64,000 nt of DNA from Pseudarthrobacter sp. L1SW (GTDB lineage Bacteria; Actinomycetota; Actinomycetes; Actinomycetales; Micrococcaceae): positions 2,666,001 to 2,730,000 of the forward strand of contig NZ_CP078079.1 in the NCBI RefSeq assembly GCF_020809045.1, given 5' to 3'. Of the stretch, positions 27,340 through 36,240 are shown piece by piece (within the stretch, counting starts at the first letter, position 1; each line of letters opens with the position of its first letter). The notes beneath the pieces were generated by a model. That model did not search any database. It worked only from the letters and a program-made list of their open reading frames with translations, and was not told the DNA's origin. The position numbers were made by a program, and so were the translations under genes.

Positions 27340-28677
27340 GTGAGAAGAAAACCGATTGAACTGGCAGCCGTTGCAACCGCGGCAGTCCCCGGACTGACCC
27401 CGACGGCCGTTAGCTCTGCCCCGGACGACCCCGCGGACTTCGACTCTGCCCTGCTCCTTGATTCCGAGGGGAAGCGCTGGCGGGTGAGGTCGCCGCGGCA
27501 CGCCGAGGCCAGCGCACGCCTGGAAACCGAATTCCTGGTCCTGCGCGCCTTCGCGCCGGGCATTAGGGCTGAGCTCCCTTTCCTGATGCCCACCGTGGCG
27601 GGCAGTGTGCGGCTGGGCAGCCTGAGCACGTTCGTCTACTCGCACCTGGGCGGGAGCACCCGCAGCGTCGAAGAGCTCACGGCGGGACCGGACGCCCTTG
27701 CCCGGGAAATCGGTGTTGCCCTGGCGGCGATCCACGATCTTCCGCGTGCGTTGGTCAGCAACGCGGACCTGCCCAGCTACACCCCGAACGAATTCCGGCA
27801 GCGCCGGCTGAACGAGCTGGACCAGGCAGCCACCACCGGGAAGATTCCCCCCGCCCTGCTGCTCCGCTGGGAACACGCGCTGGAGGACGTGTCCCTGTGG
27901 CGCTTCAATCCGTGTGTCGTGCACGGCGACCTGCACGAGGACAACCTGCTGGTGGAAGGCCAGCGGGTCACGGCGGTGACCGGCTGGACCGACCTCCGCA
28001 TCGGCGACCCCGCGGACGACTTCGCCTGGCTGGTCGCTTCCAACGAGCAGGATTTTGTGGATGCCGTCCTGGCGTCCTACACGTCCGGCCGCCGGGACAC
28101 TCCGGACAACCACCTGCTCCGGCGGGCTGCGCTCTCCGCTGAGTTCGCCCTTGCCCAGTACCTGGTGAAGGGCATCGCGGCCGGGGATTCCTCCATGATT
28201 GCCGAGGCGGAGGAGATGCTGGACACCCTGGCCCACGACATCGCTGAGCACGGCGGGCAGCCCATCAGCGTTGAGCCCCTTCCGCCTGCGGCAGCTGCCG
28301 GGACCACTGCGGCTGGGGCGGCTGGCACGGCGGCGCATGGGGCTGCGGCACCTGACGCTGTTCCGGGCATCCGCGCGGCCGACGACGACATGCCGGCTGG
28401 CGTGCCGCCGGTCACGGTCCTGCCCGTCCCGGCCCAGCCTGTCCCTGCCGGGCCTGCCGTCATCGTGACTCCAATTCCGGTGGCGCCAGTCCCTGTGTCC
28501 CAACCTGCGCCCCACCCGGCACCCGCTGCCGGCCAGCGGTTGGGGGCGGACAACGACGGCACCGGGACGAAAAGCGATCCCGAGAGCGGCGCTGGATCCT
28601 CCCGCCTTGGATCCGCCGGCGGACCCGACGATACATCCACCGCCGCACTCTCAATTGTCGAGGCCAAGAAGGACTAG
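27340..28677 (+). CDS. APH-family phosphotransferase-like protein with Pro/Ala-rich tail
   Basis: A protein-kinase-like fold of the aminoglycoside/macrolide phosphotransferase family. The catalytic loop VHGDLHEDN (H195, D197, N202) is intact, and GWTDLRIGDPADDFAW supplies a metal-binding aspartate. The nucleotide-binding lobe (residues 1-110) is weakly conserved. Residues about 310-445 are low-complexity Pro/Ala/Val/Gly and probably disordered, an addition not found in resistance enzymes. The substrate cannot be told; chromosomal core location between nudC and adnB argues against a resistance gene. GTG 27340 (445 aa) and ATG 27337 are adjacent alternatives. Confidence 0.8.
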   Translation: MRRKPIELAAVATAAVPGLTPTAVSSAPDDPADFDSALLLDSEGKRWRVRSPRHAEASARLETEFLVLRAFAPGIRAELPFLMPTVAGSVRLGSLSTFVYSHLGGSTRSVEELTAGPDALAREIGVALAAIHDLPRALVSNADLPSYTPNEFRQRRLNELDQAATTGKIPPALLLRWEHALEDVSLWRFNPCVVHGDLHEDNLLVEGQRVTAVTGWTDLRIGDPADDFAWLVASNEQDFVDAVLASYTSGRRDTPDNHLLRRAALSAEFALAQYLVKGIAAGDSSMIAEAEEMLDTLAHDIAEHGGQPISVEPLPPAAAAGTTAAGAAGTAAHGAAAPDAVPGIRAADDDMPAGVPPVTVLPVPAQPVPAGPAVIVTPIPVAPVPVSQPAPHPAPAAGQRLGADNDGTGTKSDPESGAGSSRLGSAGGPDDTSTAALSIVEAKKD

Positions 28678-28754
28678 GCCAGCTCCCGCCGTGACGGGAC
28701 TACTGCCATAACAGGACTACGGCGGGGAGGAAGCGCGGCCAGGAGGACGCCTCC

Positions 28755-31700
28755 TCAGGGAGAAGCGAGTGCGGCCGTGACGATCTCCTCCAACTGGCCT
28801 GCAGTTCCAAGGTCGTGGGGCCGCACCACCTCGTTGTCGGCAACGTAGAAGAACGCCGCCCGTACGTCCTCCAGCGGCACCCCCTTCAGCCGGGACCATG
28901 CCAGCCGGTACACAGCAAGCTGGACTGCCTTGGTCCGGAGCAGGTCCCCGGAGGGCCGCCGGCCCGTCTTCCAGTCCACCAGGTCCCAGCGTCCGTCAGG
29001 ATCCTGGAATACTGCGTCCACACGGCCACGAACCACCACGTCCCCTACGCGCGTCTCCACGGGCACCTCAATGAATGCCGGAGAACGGTGGGCCCAGGGG
29101 GACGACCGGAAGGTGGCCACCATGGCGTCGAGGTCGTACGCCGCATCGATGTGGTCATCCGAACCCGGTGCTTCATCGAGGTCCAGCATGCCGGCCGTGC
29201 CAAAGTACTCTTCCACCCACGCGTGAAAAGCCGTTCCCTTCCGGGCCGACATTCCCGGTTCCCGCGGCACGGGCCTTCGCAGGCGCCAGGCCACCGCTGA
29301 CGGGTCCTCGCCCAGGTCAACCAGGGTGGATGCCGAAATGTGGGCGGGAAGGTGGACGTCCTGGGAAGAAGACCTCCTTGCCCGGCGTTCGAGCAGCAGC
29401 GCTGCTTCCCGCGCCCAGCCGGCAGCAACCCCTGGCAGTTCGGACGTCCGCAGGAGGCCGGGATCCATGACGGACGGGGTTCCCGCGCCCGCTCCGGCGT
29501 CCGGCCGGGCAGCAGCGGGACGCCGGATGGAGGGCTCCAGCGCCGCCATCACCCGCGCAGACGCGGTTTCCATCGCGTGCCTGCGTCCGCTGGCCAGGCG
29601 CAGTCGCTCCCCCGTGCGCGGATCCACCGGCCCCTCCAAGGGATCGTAGGGCCAGCCGGCCACCTCTGTATCAAGCGTCAGGGGGCTGGTTTCAGGCAGG
29701 GAGGCCTCCTCCACCGAAAGGGGATGGATGACTGCCCGTGCGGGCCCTTCGCTGGCCGTGGCGGTCAGAATTTCAAGCTCCGCCAGGAACGGCGACATGT
29801 CCGCCCGTCCCGACCTCGATCCCACCCAAGCCACACTGGACGCCCACAGGACATGCTTTGCCCGGGTATACGCCACGTACGCCAGGCGGCGCTCCTCAGA
29901 CTCCGCATGTGCCTGGACAGCTGCCTTGAAGTCCTTTTCCGCATCCAGCCACCCTTTTTGGTCGGGCTGGTCCAGGTCCCACTGGGGAAGATCTTCCCGG
30001 TCACCGCGAAGCGGCCAAGGCAAAGCTGCGGACCCGCTGCTCCAGCGGGAGTCACGATCGCTGGGGAAGTCCTTGGCGTTCAGTCCAGGAACAAAGACGA
30101 CGTCCCATTCCAGCCCCTTGGAAGCATGGACCGTGAGCAGCTGCACGGCCTCCCGGTTGACGTCGCCCGGTGGTGCTTCCAGCCCGTTTTCCTCTGCTGA
30201 CGCAGCTTCCAGCCAGGACAGGAAGGCGAGGATATCCACGCGCTGGGATGTCCGCAGGAACCCGGCCGCGGCATCCTGGAAGGCATCAAGGTTCCGGCGT
30301 GCCTGGTGGATGCTGATGCCGGGCCTTGCGGCAACCTCGATATCAAGCAGCATGGCCCTTTCCACCTCCCCGAGCAGGGTAGTGAGGTCGTCCCCAAGAT
30401 AGCCGCGGAGCTGGCGCAGCTCCGCTGAGAGCTGGACCATCCGCTCCCTGGCAGCGGGGGTAAAGGACCTGCCGTTCGCTGGGGGGCATCCTTCCCGGGG
30501 CAGCCAGTCAAGTGCCTCCACCAGGCTGGCGGCGTCGGTAAGGTCGCCTTCCAGGACGGCCGGCTCTGCTTCCGGCAGGTGGTCGCTGGCCTGTCCAGCC
30601 TGGCCCCGGCGCCGGGCAAGCTGGCTGGACCAGTCCCGCAAGGCCATCAGATCTGCGGGGCCAATCCGCCAACGCGCCCCGGCCAGCAGGCGCATGAGAG
30701 CATCGGAACGGCCGGGGTCGGCGAGGACACGCAGGGTTGCAACCAGGTCCACGATTTCAGGCGTATCCAGGAGCCCGCCGAGTCCGACAATCTCGTAGGG
30801 AATGCCGCGGGCCTCCAACTGCCGCCGTATGGGCTCCATTTGTGCGCGCCGCCGGCAAAGGACAGCGATGGCGGGCGGGACCGGCGAACCGTCGGGCTTC
30901 AGCTCAAAATCCGTCACCCGGTACTTCAGGACGTCATCGGCGAGCGCTGCGGCTTCATCCACATCGCTTCCAAACCGCCCCAGCACCACTGATCCCGCTG
31001 CCGCATGGGGGCTGGGCTGCAGCGGCGGCACCTTGGGTGCCGCCGCCCCTCCCCCGCCCGCTGGGCCGCGCTGCGCCGCGGCCCGGGCCAGGGATTCGGA
31101 CATCACGTTGGCGGCGGCCAGGATGGACCGTCCGTTCCGCCATGCCGTTGTCAGGTATGACGTGGGTGCGGGAGACCAACTGGCAGCGCTTTCCGCCATA
31201 TCCTCTCCCCTTGCACCCTCTGCATTCTCACCGGCGAGGGCTGTCCCATGTCCCGGTGTCCCCTTCCACACGGGGAACTCGCGTACGAAGTGAAACAACT
31301 GGCCCGCCGAAGCGCCCCGGAAGCCGTAAATTGACTGGTTGGGGTCTCCAACGGCGGTCACAGCATGCCCGCCGCCAAAGAGCCGGGAGAACAGCACCAG
31401 CTGGGCGTGGGACGTGTCCTGGAACTCGTCGAGCAGGACCACCTTGTAGCGCTGCCGTTCCATCTGGGCTGCCAGGGGCACCTCCTGCGCCACGCGGGCG
31501 GCGAGGGCCACCAGGTCGCCAAAATCAAGCGCCCCACGGGCTCGCTTCGCCGCCGCGTACCGGCCAACCATGTCTGCCACGCTTGCCCTGGTCCTCAGCA
31601 TGCCGGCGAGGTCGGCCGCTGCCTGCGGCGGGTTCCTCTTCTTGGCCGCGAGGTACGGCAATGACTCAAAGTCGGACAGCCGCGCCATCAGCCAGGATTC

Positions 31701-32417
31701 AACGTCCTCAGGTTCCTGGAGGTGCTCTGCGCATTCACCGGCAAGTTGAATGACTGCCTTCACAAGGGTTGACTTGGCGGCGCGGAAGTGACCGTATTCG
31801 CCGTCGTATCCCTCCACGACCTCGCTGGCCAGCTGCCAGGCCTGCGCGCCGCCCAGCAGGACCACATCCCGCTCCACTCCCAGGCGGAGCCCGTAGTCAG
31901 AGACGATGCCGCTGGCGAAGGAGTGGTAGGTGGACACTTTCGGCTCCAAAGCGTCGGTGCTGAGCAGCCCGTCCTGGAACACGCTGGGCCTGCTGCCTCC
32001 TTCAGCCCGGCCCTGGACATCCCTGCCCCGAAAAGCAGTGTCCTGGATAACCAGGCGCTGGAGGGCGGTCAGCTTGCCCCTGATTCGGGAGGCGAGTTCA
32101 CCTGCCGCCTTGCGGGTGAACGTCACGCCCAGGACTTCCTCCGGCCGTACCCAGCCGTTGGCCACGAGCCACACCACGCGGTCCGCCATGGTGGCTGTCT
32201 TGCCGGATCCTGCCCCCGCAATGACCAGCCGGGGGGCCAGCGGCGACGAAATGATGGCCGACTGCTCAGGGGTAGGAACGTTCTTCTCCCCCAGGAGCAC
32301 GGACAGTTCCTCCGGACTGAAGCGGGGCGCCGGGGGTGACCCCGCATTGCCGGCGGGCCCGGAAGGCGGGAGCGCTGCGGAAATGGTAGCCGAGGAAAGT
32401 TCCATCTCCGGCCTCAT
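28755..32417 (-). CDS. adnB: ATP-dependent helicase-nuclease subunit AdnB
   Basis: The main motor subunit of the AdnAB complex, which resects DNA double-strand breaks in actinobacteria. Walker A is AGAGSGKTATM near residue 67, the next motor motif is VTFTRKAAGEL, Walker B is VVLLDEFQDTSHAQ, and later motifs include GLEWDVVFVPGLNAKDFP. The C-terminal RecB-type nuclease has WDLVDWKTGRRPSGD and KAVQLAVYRLAW. The 1220 residues are a little longer than mycobacterial AdnB (about 1100). The ATG at 32417 overlaps the adnA stop (ATGA), which couples the two. A hairpin and the convergent phosphotransferase gene follow. No AddA/RecBCD genes are in the window. Confidence 0.94.
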   Translation of the reverse strand: MRPEMELSSATISAALPPSGPAGNAGSPPAPRFSPEELSVLLGEKNVPTPEQSAIISSPLAPRLVIAGAGSGKTATMADRVVWLVANGWVRPEEVLGVTFTRKAAGELASRIRGKLTALQRLVIQDTAFRGRDVQGRAEGGSRPSVFQDGLLSTDALEPKVSTYHSFASGIVSDYGLRLGVERDVVLLGGAQAWQLASEVVEGYDGEYGHFRAAKSTLVKAVIQLAGECAEHLQEPEDVESWLMARLSDFESLPYLAAKKRNPPQAAADLAGMLRTRASVADMVGRYAAAKRARGALDFGDLVALAARVAQEVPLAAQMERQRYKVVLLDEFQDTSHAQLVLFSRLFGGGHAVTAVGDPNQSIYGFRGASAGQLFHFVREFPVWKGTPGHGTALAGENAEGARGEDMAESAASWSPAPTSYLTTAWRNGRSILAAANVMSESLARAAAQRGPAGGGGAAAPKVPPLQPSPHAAAGSVVLGRFGSDVDEAAALADDVLKYRVTDFELKPDGSPVPPAIAVLCRRRAQMEPIRRQLEARGIPYEIVGLGGLLDTPEIVDLVATLRVLADPGRSDALMRLLAGARWRIGPADLMALRDWSSQLARRRGQAGQASDHLPEAEPAVLEGDLTDAASLVEALDWLPREGCPPANGRSFTPAARERMVQLSAELRQLRGYLGDDLTTLLGEVERAMLLDIEVAARPGISIHQARRNLDAFQDAAAGFLRTSQRVDILAFLSWLEAASAEENGLEAPPGDVNREAVQLLTVHASKGLEWDVVFVPGLNAKDFPSDRDSRWSSGSAALPWPLRGDREDLPQWDLDQPDQKGWLDAEKDFKAAVQAHAESEERRLAYVAYTRAKHVLWASSVAWVGSRSGRADMSPFLAELEILTATASEGPARAVIHPLSVEEASLPETSPLTLDTEVAGWPYDPLEGPVDPRTGERLRLASGRRHAMETASARVMAALEPSIRRPAAARPDAGAGAGTPSVMDPGLLRTSELPGVAAGWAREAALLLERRARRSSSQDVHLPAHISASTLVDLGEDPSAVAWRLRRPVPREPGMSARKGTAFHAWVEEYFGTAGMLDLDEAPGSDDHIDAAYDLDAMVATFRSSPWAHRSPAFIEVPVETRVGDVVVRGRVDAVFQDPDGRWDLVDWKTGRRPSGDLLRTKAVQLAVYRLAWSRLKGVPLEDVRAAFFYVADNEVVRPHDLGTAGQLEEIVTAALASP

Positions 32418-35400
32418 TCGGTCACTTGCCTTCCGCGCACGCACAGCGGACACACCTCCGGGAGCCTGCAGCCGTGGCCGCCGTGGCTTCCCCTCGAGGG
32501 ATCGTGCCGTGCTTCGAACGTGCTCCCACCCATAACAGCGGCTGCCTCCTTCACCATGTCCATGGCCCAGTTCTCCTGCGGGTCGATTGCGTCCTGATGC
32601 TGGACGGCTGGATTCTTTGCCCCGGTTCCGAGCTGGGCCAGTACAGCACCGCCGGGGAGCGGGGCGGCGGGGCCGTCCGGACGGTCCTGGAAGCCTCCGG
32701 CGAGCACCGCTGCCTGGTAGGCGCCAAGCTGGGGATGCCGCGACAGTTCCCCCTTGCCGGGCTGCCGTTTTCCGGTCTTGAGGTCAACAATGACCAGCCT
32801 GCCTTCGCTGTCTATCTCAAGCCGGTCCACTTGGCCGCGCAGGACGGCGTCCCGGGCAGGAGCATCATCGACGGGAATCTTTCCGAGTGCTACATCGAAA
32901 TCCTGTTCCACTCCGAGCAGGCTTCGGCCCTCGCTTCGCATGAGGAGTACATACTGTGCCAGCTTGCGCACCATGGACTCCGCACGCTGGAAGTCCAGCC
33001 TGCCCTCCCAGTTGTCCTTCATTCCGAGTGCAGGCCAGCGCCGGACCAGCTCGGCGACGTACTCACTGCCGGACGCGTCCGGCAGCTCCTGGGCAATGGC
33101 ATGGACAAGGGTGCCAAGGCTGCGGGCAAAGTCTGTGGCGGCCTCACCTCCGGCGGCCTGGACAAACCAGTCGAGCGGGGATTTCTGCACTGTCTCGACT
33201 TTTGACGGCGACACGAAGACGGTACCGCCGGGCGGAACCACCGCTGCAGCAGAGGTCAGCGGAAGAAGGCCCCACCAGCTCTGCGGATGCGCGCCGGGCA
33301 CCGGCGGGTCGGCCTGCGCCAGCCGGGCAAGGACCCTGGCCGCCTCATCCGCCTGGGGAGCGTCCCTGCCGTCCAACTGGGCATGCTGCCGGAGTTCGGC
33401 AACAAGGGCCCGCAGCGCCATGGGCCGCTCCACTGCCGTGAACGGACGGCCCTCCTGGCCGGGTGCCAGCGGCGCAACATAGTCCAGGAAAGAGGACGGC
33501 TGGTCATCCTCGGAGGAAACAGCCGTGCACACCAGCAGTTCACGTGCGCGGGAGACTGCAGTGGAAAAGCTTCGCAGCTCGTCATACCTGATATCGCGGA
33601 GCCGGCTCAGGGGAACACGCTGCAGGGCGTACCCTGCCCCATGTTCCACGGCATCGCTGTAGAGCGTACTTCCCAGCAGCTCGCCGCGGAGCCGGGTATT
33701 GGGCCACACACCTTCCTGGAGGCCTGCAACTATCACCACCGGCCATTCCCGTCCGGCCGCACTGGCGGGAGTCAGCAGTTCCACGGCGTCATCCACCTGG
33801 GCACGGGCGGCAAGGGTGTCCATGGGAAGCTCCTGGTTCAGGAGGTACTCGAGGAACTGCTCAGGGCCGGCACCGGGCATCTGGTCTACGTAACGCTCCG
33901 CGGTGTGGAAGAGCGCCATCATGGCGTCCAGGTCGCGGTCCGCCCGCGCGCCGTGCGGACCCCCGGCAAGCGCGGTTTCCGTCCAGGAACCGGCAAGTCC
34001 GGTTGAATCCCAGAGCGCCCAGAGCACTGATTCAGCGTTGGCGCCGGGTTGCGCAGCGGCGTGGCGGCCCGCCTGGATCATGCGTGCAGCCCGCCGCGCG
34101 GCACGGCCTTCGATGCCGAGGGTAGCCAGCGCGCCGGGTTCCAGCAACGCTTCGACCAGCAGCGAGTCGCTGGTCCGGCCCCCGCCGCCCAGGATTTCTT
34201 CCCTCCGCAGTGACTGCCGAAGCCGGCGGAGCTCAATGGAGGTGGCTCCGCCGATCCGGGAGGTCAGGAGGGATACTGCGGCTTCCGGGGTCAGCAGCAT
34301 GGGATCAAGTGCAACCGCGAAGGCATCAAGCAGCGGACGGACAGCCACTTCGTCCCGGACGGCGGACTCAGCCACGGGGACCCTCACACTGATCCCCTGG
34401 CCCGACAGGTAGCGCTGGAACTCGCTGACCTTGGCGCCGTTGCGCACGATCACCGCGAGCTCGGAAAGGTCGCGTCCATGGTTGACGTGCTGGTCCAGGA
34501 TGCGCTGGGCTACATAGCGCAATTCATGTACGGCGGACGGGACGAGGTGTGCCTCCACAGCCCCTTGAGGCCTGCGGCCGACGGGTTGCTCAAGCCGCCT
34601 GGCCAACTGCCCGCCCGCGCGCTGTGAAATCCGCCCGGCAACTCCGAGCCAGGCTTGGGCCACCGCGGGTGCCTGCCGGTGGGCGTACTGCAGCGGACGC
34701 TCCACCACGGGTGCGTCGGGTGACAGCAGCCCGGGCAGTTCAGCCACGAGGTCTGGCCTGGCACCCCGGAAGCCCTGCACCACAGTGTCCGGAGAAAATG
34801 CGACATAGCAGTCCTGCCCGCCGGCGATGTCAGCCAGCAGCTCAAAGACTGCGGGGTTGGCTTCCTGGATGTCGTCCACCAGGATCACCTGCAGCCGGTC
34901 CCGTTCCGCCGCCAGGAAGCCGGGGGAATCCTGGAAGATCTGCCGTGCTGCCGTGATGATGCCGGCTGGATCAAAGGCCTCGGGCATCCGCAGGTCCAGG
35001 ACATCCCGGTACTCGGCGTAGAGTGCTGCGGCGGCAATCCAGTCAGGCCTGCGGCACTCGTGGCCGAGCCGCACAAGGTCCCCCGGGGTACGGCCCGACT
35101 CGATGATGCGGTCGAACAACTGCCGGACTTCCTGCCGGAAGCCCCGGGTTTCCAGCGCCCCCGCGATATCTTCGGGCCAGGGAAGCTCCAGCCCGGGAAG
35201 GCGGTGCCCGTCAAGGAGTTCCTTGATGATGAGGTCCTGCTCCGGGCCTGAGAGCAGCCTGGGGGGCCTGGACAGCGGAAGGATCCCTTCAGCCTTGGCG
35301 CGCCGGATCACATCGAAGGCGTAGGAGGCCCAGGTCCGTGCAGGGGTTGTGCTCAGGCTCCTGTCCAGCCGGGCGGTGAAGCGGTCCCGCAAGGCATCGG

Positions 35401-35764
35401 CGGCAAGGCGGCTGGGCGCCAGGATCAGTACCCGCTCGGGGTCCACGCCGTCCCGGGTGACCCTGCTGACGGCGGCCTCGACAAGGACGGTGGTTTTGCC
35501 TGTCCCCGGAGCACCGGGGAGCAGCACGGGCCCTGTTCCTTGGGGGACGTCCACGGCAGCTTGCTGATCAGCTGACAACAGCGGCGCCACGGCATGCACC
35601 TGGCGCGGCGGGAGCAGCCGCAGGCCGGTTGCTCCCGGCCCGGCCTGCCGCGGCGTACGTGCCCCTCCGGGGCCGGTGGATCCACCAGGATGAGGGGCCT
35701 GGCCATCCGCGGAATCATCCCGGGGTTCGTCGAGCGGGCCGGTGAGGGGCATGGTTACTGTCAC
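32414..35764 (-). CDS. adnA: ATP-dependent helicase-nuclease subunit AdnA
   Basis: The partner subunit of AdnB. It holds a UvrD-like motor (Walker A GAPGTGKTTV with K90, and a degenerate Walker B ILVDDIQEANP) and a C-terminal RecB-family nuclease (VIVDLKTGKR, HPQLGAYQ). The protein ends CRLPEVCPLC plus GRQVTE. The C-terminal cysteines are spaced C-x5-C-x2-C instead of the usual C-x2-C-x5-C, and the first Fe-S cysteine expected before the nuclease core is serine (QKSPLDWF), so the cluster may be altered. The 1116 residues fit the family. The start is GTG at 35764, overlapping the stop of the upstream alkyltransferase-like gene by four bases. Order adnA-adnB matches mycobacteria. Confidence 0.93.
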   Translation of the reverse strand: MTVTMPLTGPLDEPRDDSADGQAPHPGGSTGPGGARTPRQAGPGATGLRLLPPRQVHAVAPLLSADQQAAVDVPQGTGPVLLPGAPGTGKTTVLVEAAVSRVTRDGVDPERVLILAPSRLAADALRDRFTARLDRSLSTTPARTWASYAFDVIRRAKAEGILPLSRPPRLLSGPEQDLIIKELLDGHRLPGLELPWPEDIAGALETRGFRQEVRQLFDRIIESGRTPGDLVRLGHECRRPDWIAAAALYAEYRDVLDLRMPEAFDPAGIITAARQIFQDSPGFLAAERDRLQVILVDDIQEANPAVFELLADIAGGQDCYVAFSPDTVVQGFRGARPDLVAELPGLLSPDAPVVERPLQYAHRQAPAVAQAWLGVAGRISQRAGGQLARRLEQPVGRRPQGAVEAHLVPSAVHELRYVAQRILDQHVNHGRDLSELAVIVRNGAKVSEFQRYLSGQGISVRVPVAESAVRDEVAVRPLLDAFAVALDPMLLTPEAAVSLLTSRIGGATSIELRRLRQSLRREEILGGGGRTSDSLLVEALLEPGALATLGIEGRAARRAARMIQAGRHAAAQPGANAESVLWALWDSTGLAGSWTETALAGGPHGARADRDLDAMMALFHTAERYVDQMPGAGPEQFLEYLLNQELPMDTLAARAQVDDAVELLTPASAAGREWPVVIVAGLQEGVWPNTRLRGELLGSTLYSDAVEHGAGYALQRVPLSRLRDIRYDELRSFSTAVSRARELLVCTAVSSEDDQPSSFLDYVAPLAPGQEGRPFTAVERPMALRALVAELRQHAQLDGRDAPQADEAARVLARLAQADPPVPGAHPQSWWGLLPLTSAAAVVPPGGTVFVSPSKVETVQKSPLDWFVQAAGGEAATDFARSLGTLVHAIAQELPDASGSEYVAELVRRWPALGMKDNWEGRLDFQRAESMVRKLAQYVLLMRSEGRSLLGVEQDFDVALGKIPVDDAPARDAVLRGQVDRLEIDSEGRLVIVDLKTGKRQPGKGELSRHPQLGAYQAAVLAGGFQDRPDGPAAPLPGGAVLAQLGTGAKNPAVQHQDAIDPQENWAMDMVKEAAAVMGGSTFEARHDPSRGSHGGHGCRLPEVCPLCVRGRQVTE

Positions 35765-36177
35765 AGGGACATTCCATCATCGGCCACTGACAATCTGTGC
35801 AGCCGCCGCTCCAGCATCCCGGCAACGGCGTCAATCCTGTCGAACTGGGCCTCGCTTGGCGCCCAGCGGGCGGCCGTAAGATCCACGCGCCAACGCCCCT
35901 CGCCGGTCCGCTGGAAGTCAAGGTAGGCACCCAGCAGGGGTGTGCCTTCACCAAGGTAGCGGCGGAGGGCTTCGGCCTCGTGTCCTTCCGGTGCGTGGCC
36001 GCTCGCCTTAAGGACCCGCCACCAGGGGACCCCGCTGCCGTAGCTGCTCATGACCGTGCCGACCTGCCTCGGGCCGCCCGAACCCAGCAGTTCGGCGACG
36101 TCGCCGTATGCAACGGCGGATCCGGCGGGAACCAGTTCCACAATGGCCAGCACCGCCTCCACATACTCAATCCGCAT
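35761..36177 (-). CDS. Alkyltransferase-like protein (MGMT family without the active cysteine)
   Basis: A 138-residue protein of the O6-alkylguanine-DNA alkyltransferase (MGMT) C-terminal domain family. The segment GPRQVGTVMSSYGSGVPWWRVLKASG is typical, but the reactive PCHR motif is replaced by PWWR, so it cannot accept an alkyl group. Such proteins (ATL) bind O6-alkylguanine and flag it for nucleotide excision repair. The gene overlaps adnA by four bases (GTGA), making it the first cistron of an atl-adnA-adnB operon. The ATG at 36177 has TAGATT six bases upstream. It is divergent from a DEDD exonuclease. Confidence 0.9.
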   Translation of the reverse strand: MRIEYVEAVLAIVELVPAGSAVAYGDVAELLGSGGPRQVGTVMSSYGSGVPWWRVLKASGHAPEGHEAEALRRYLGEGTPLLGAYLDFQRTGEGRWRVDLTAARWAPSEAQFDRIDAVAGMLERRLHRLSVADDGMSL

Positions 36178-36183
36178 TGATCC

Positions 36184-36189
36184 AATCTA
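36184..36189 (-). promoter_or_regulatory. Probable -10 element, leaderless alkyltransferase-like/adnAB mRNA
   Basis: TAGATT on the minus strand ends six bases before the ATG at 36177. It lies back to back with the element at 36229-36234. Confidence 0.5.
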
Positions 36190-36228
36190 GCGGCAGTGGC
36201 GTTCCCCGGAATTGTCGGTGGTGCCCTT

Positions 36229-36234
36229 TAGCGT
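36229..36234 (+). promoter_or_regulatory. Probable -10 element, leaderless exonuclease mRNA
   Basis: TAGCGT ends six bases before the ATG at 36241. It shares the 63-bp intergenic space with the divergent element. Confidence 0.45.
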
Positions 36235-36240
36235 TGGAGC

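Noticed and set aside
27208..28515. Upstream extension of the nudC frame
   Set aside because: It is open by chance opposite the phosphotransferase gene. Both start signals for nudC lie at 27207-27243.
27340..28677. Antibiotic-resistance phosphotransferase
   Set aside because: The fold matches, but the core-genome location and disordered tail do not suggest a resistance gene; substrate left open.
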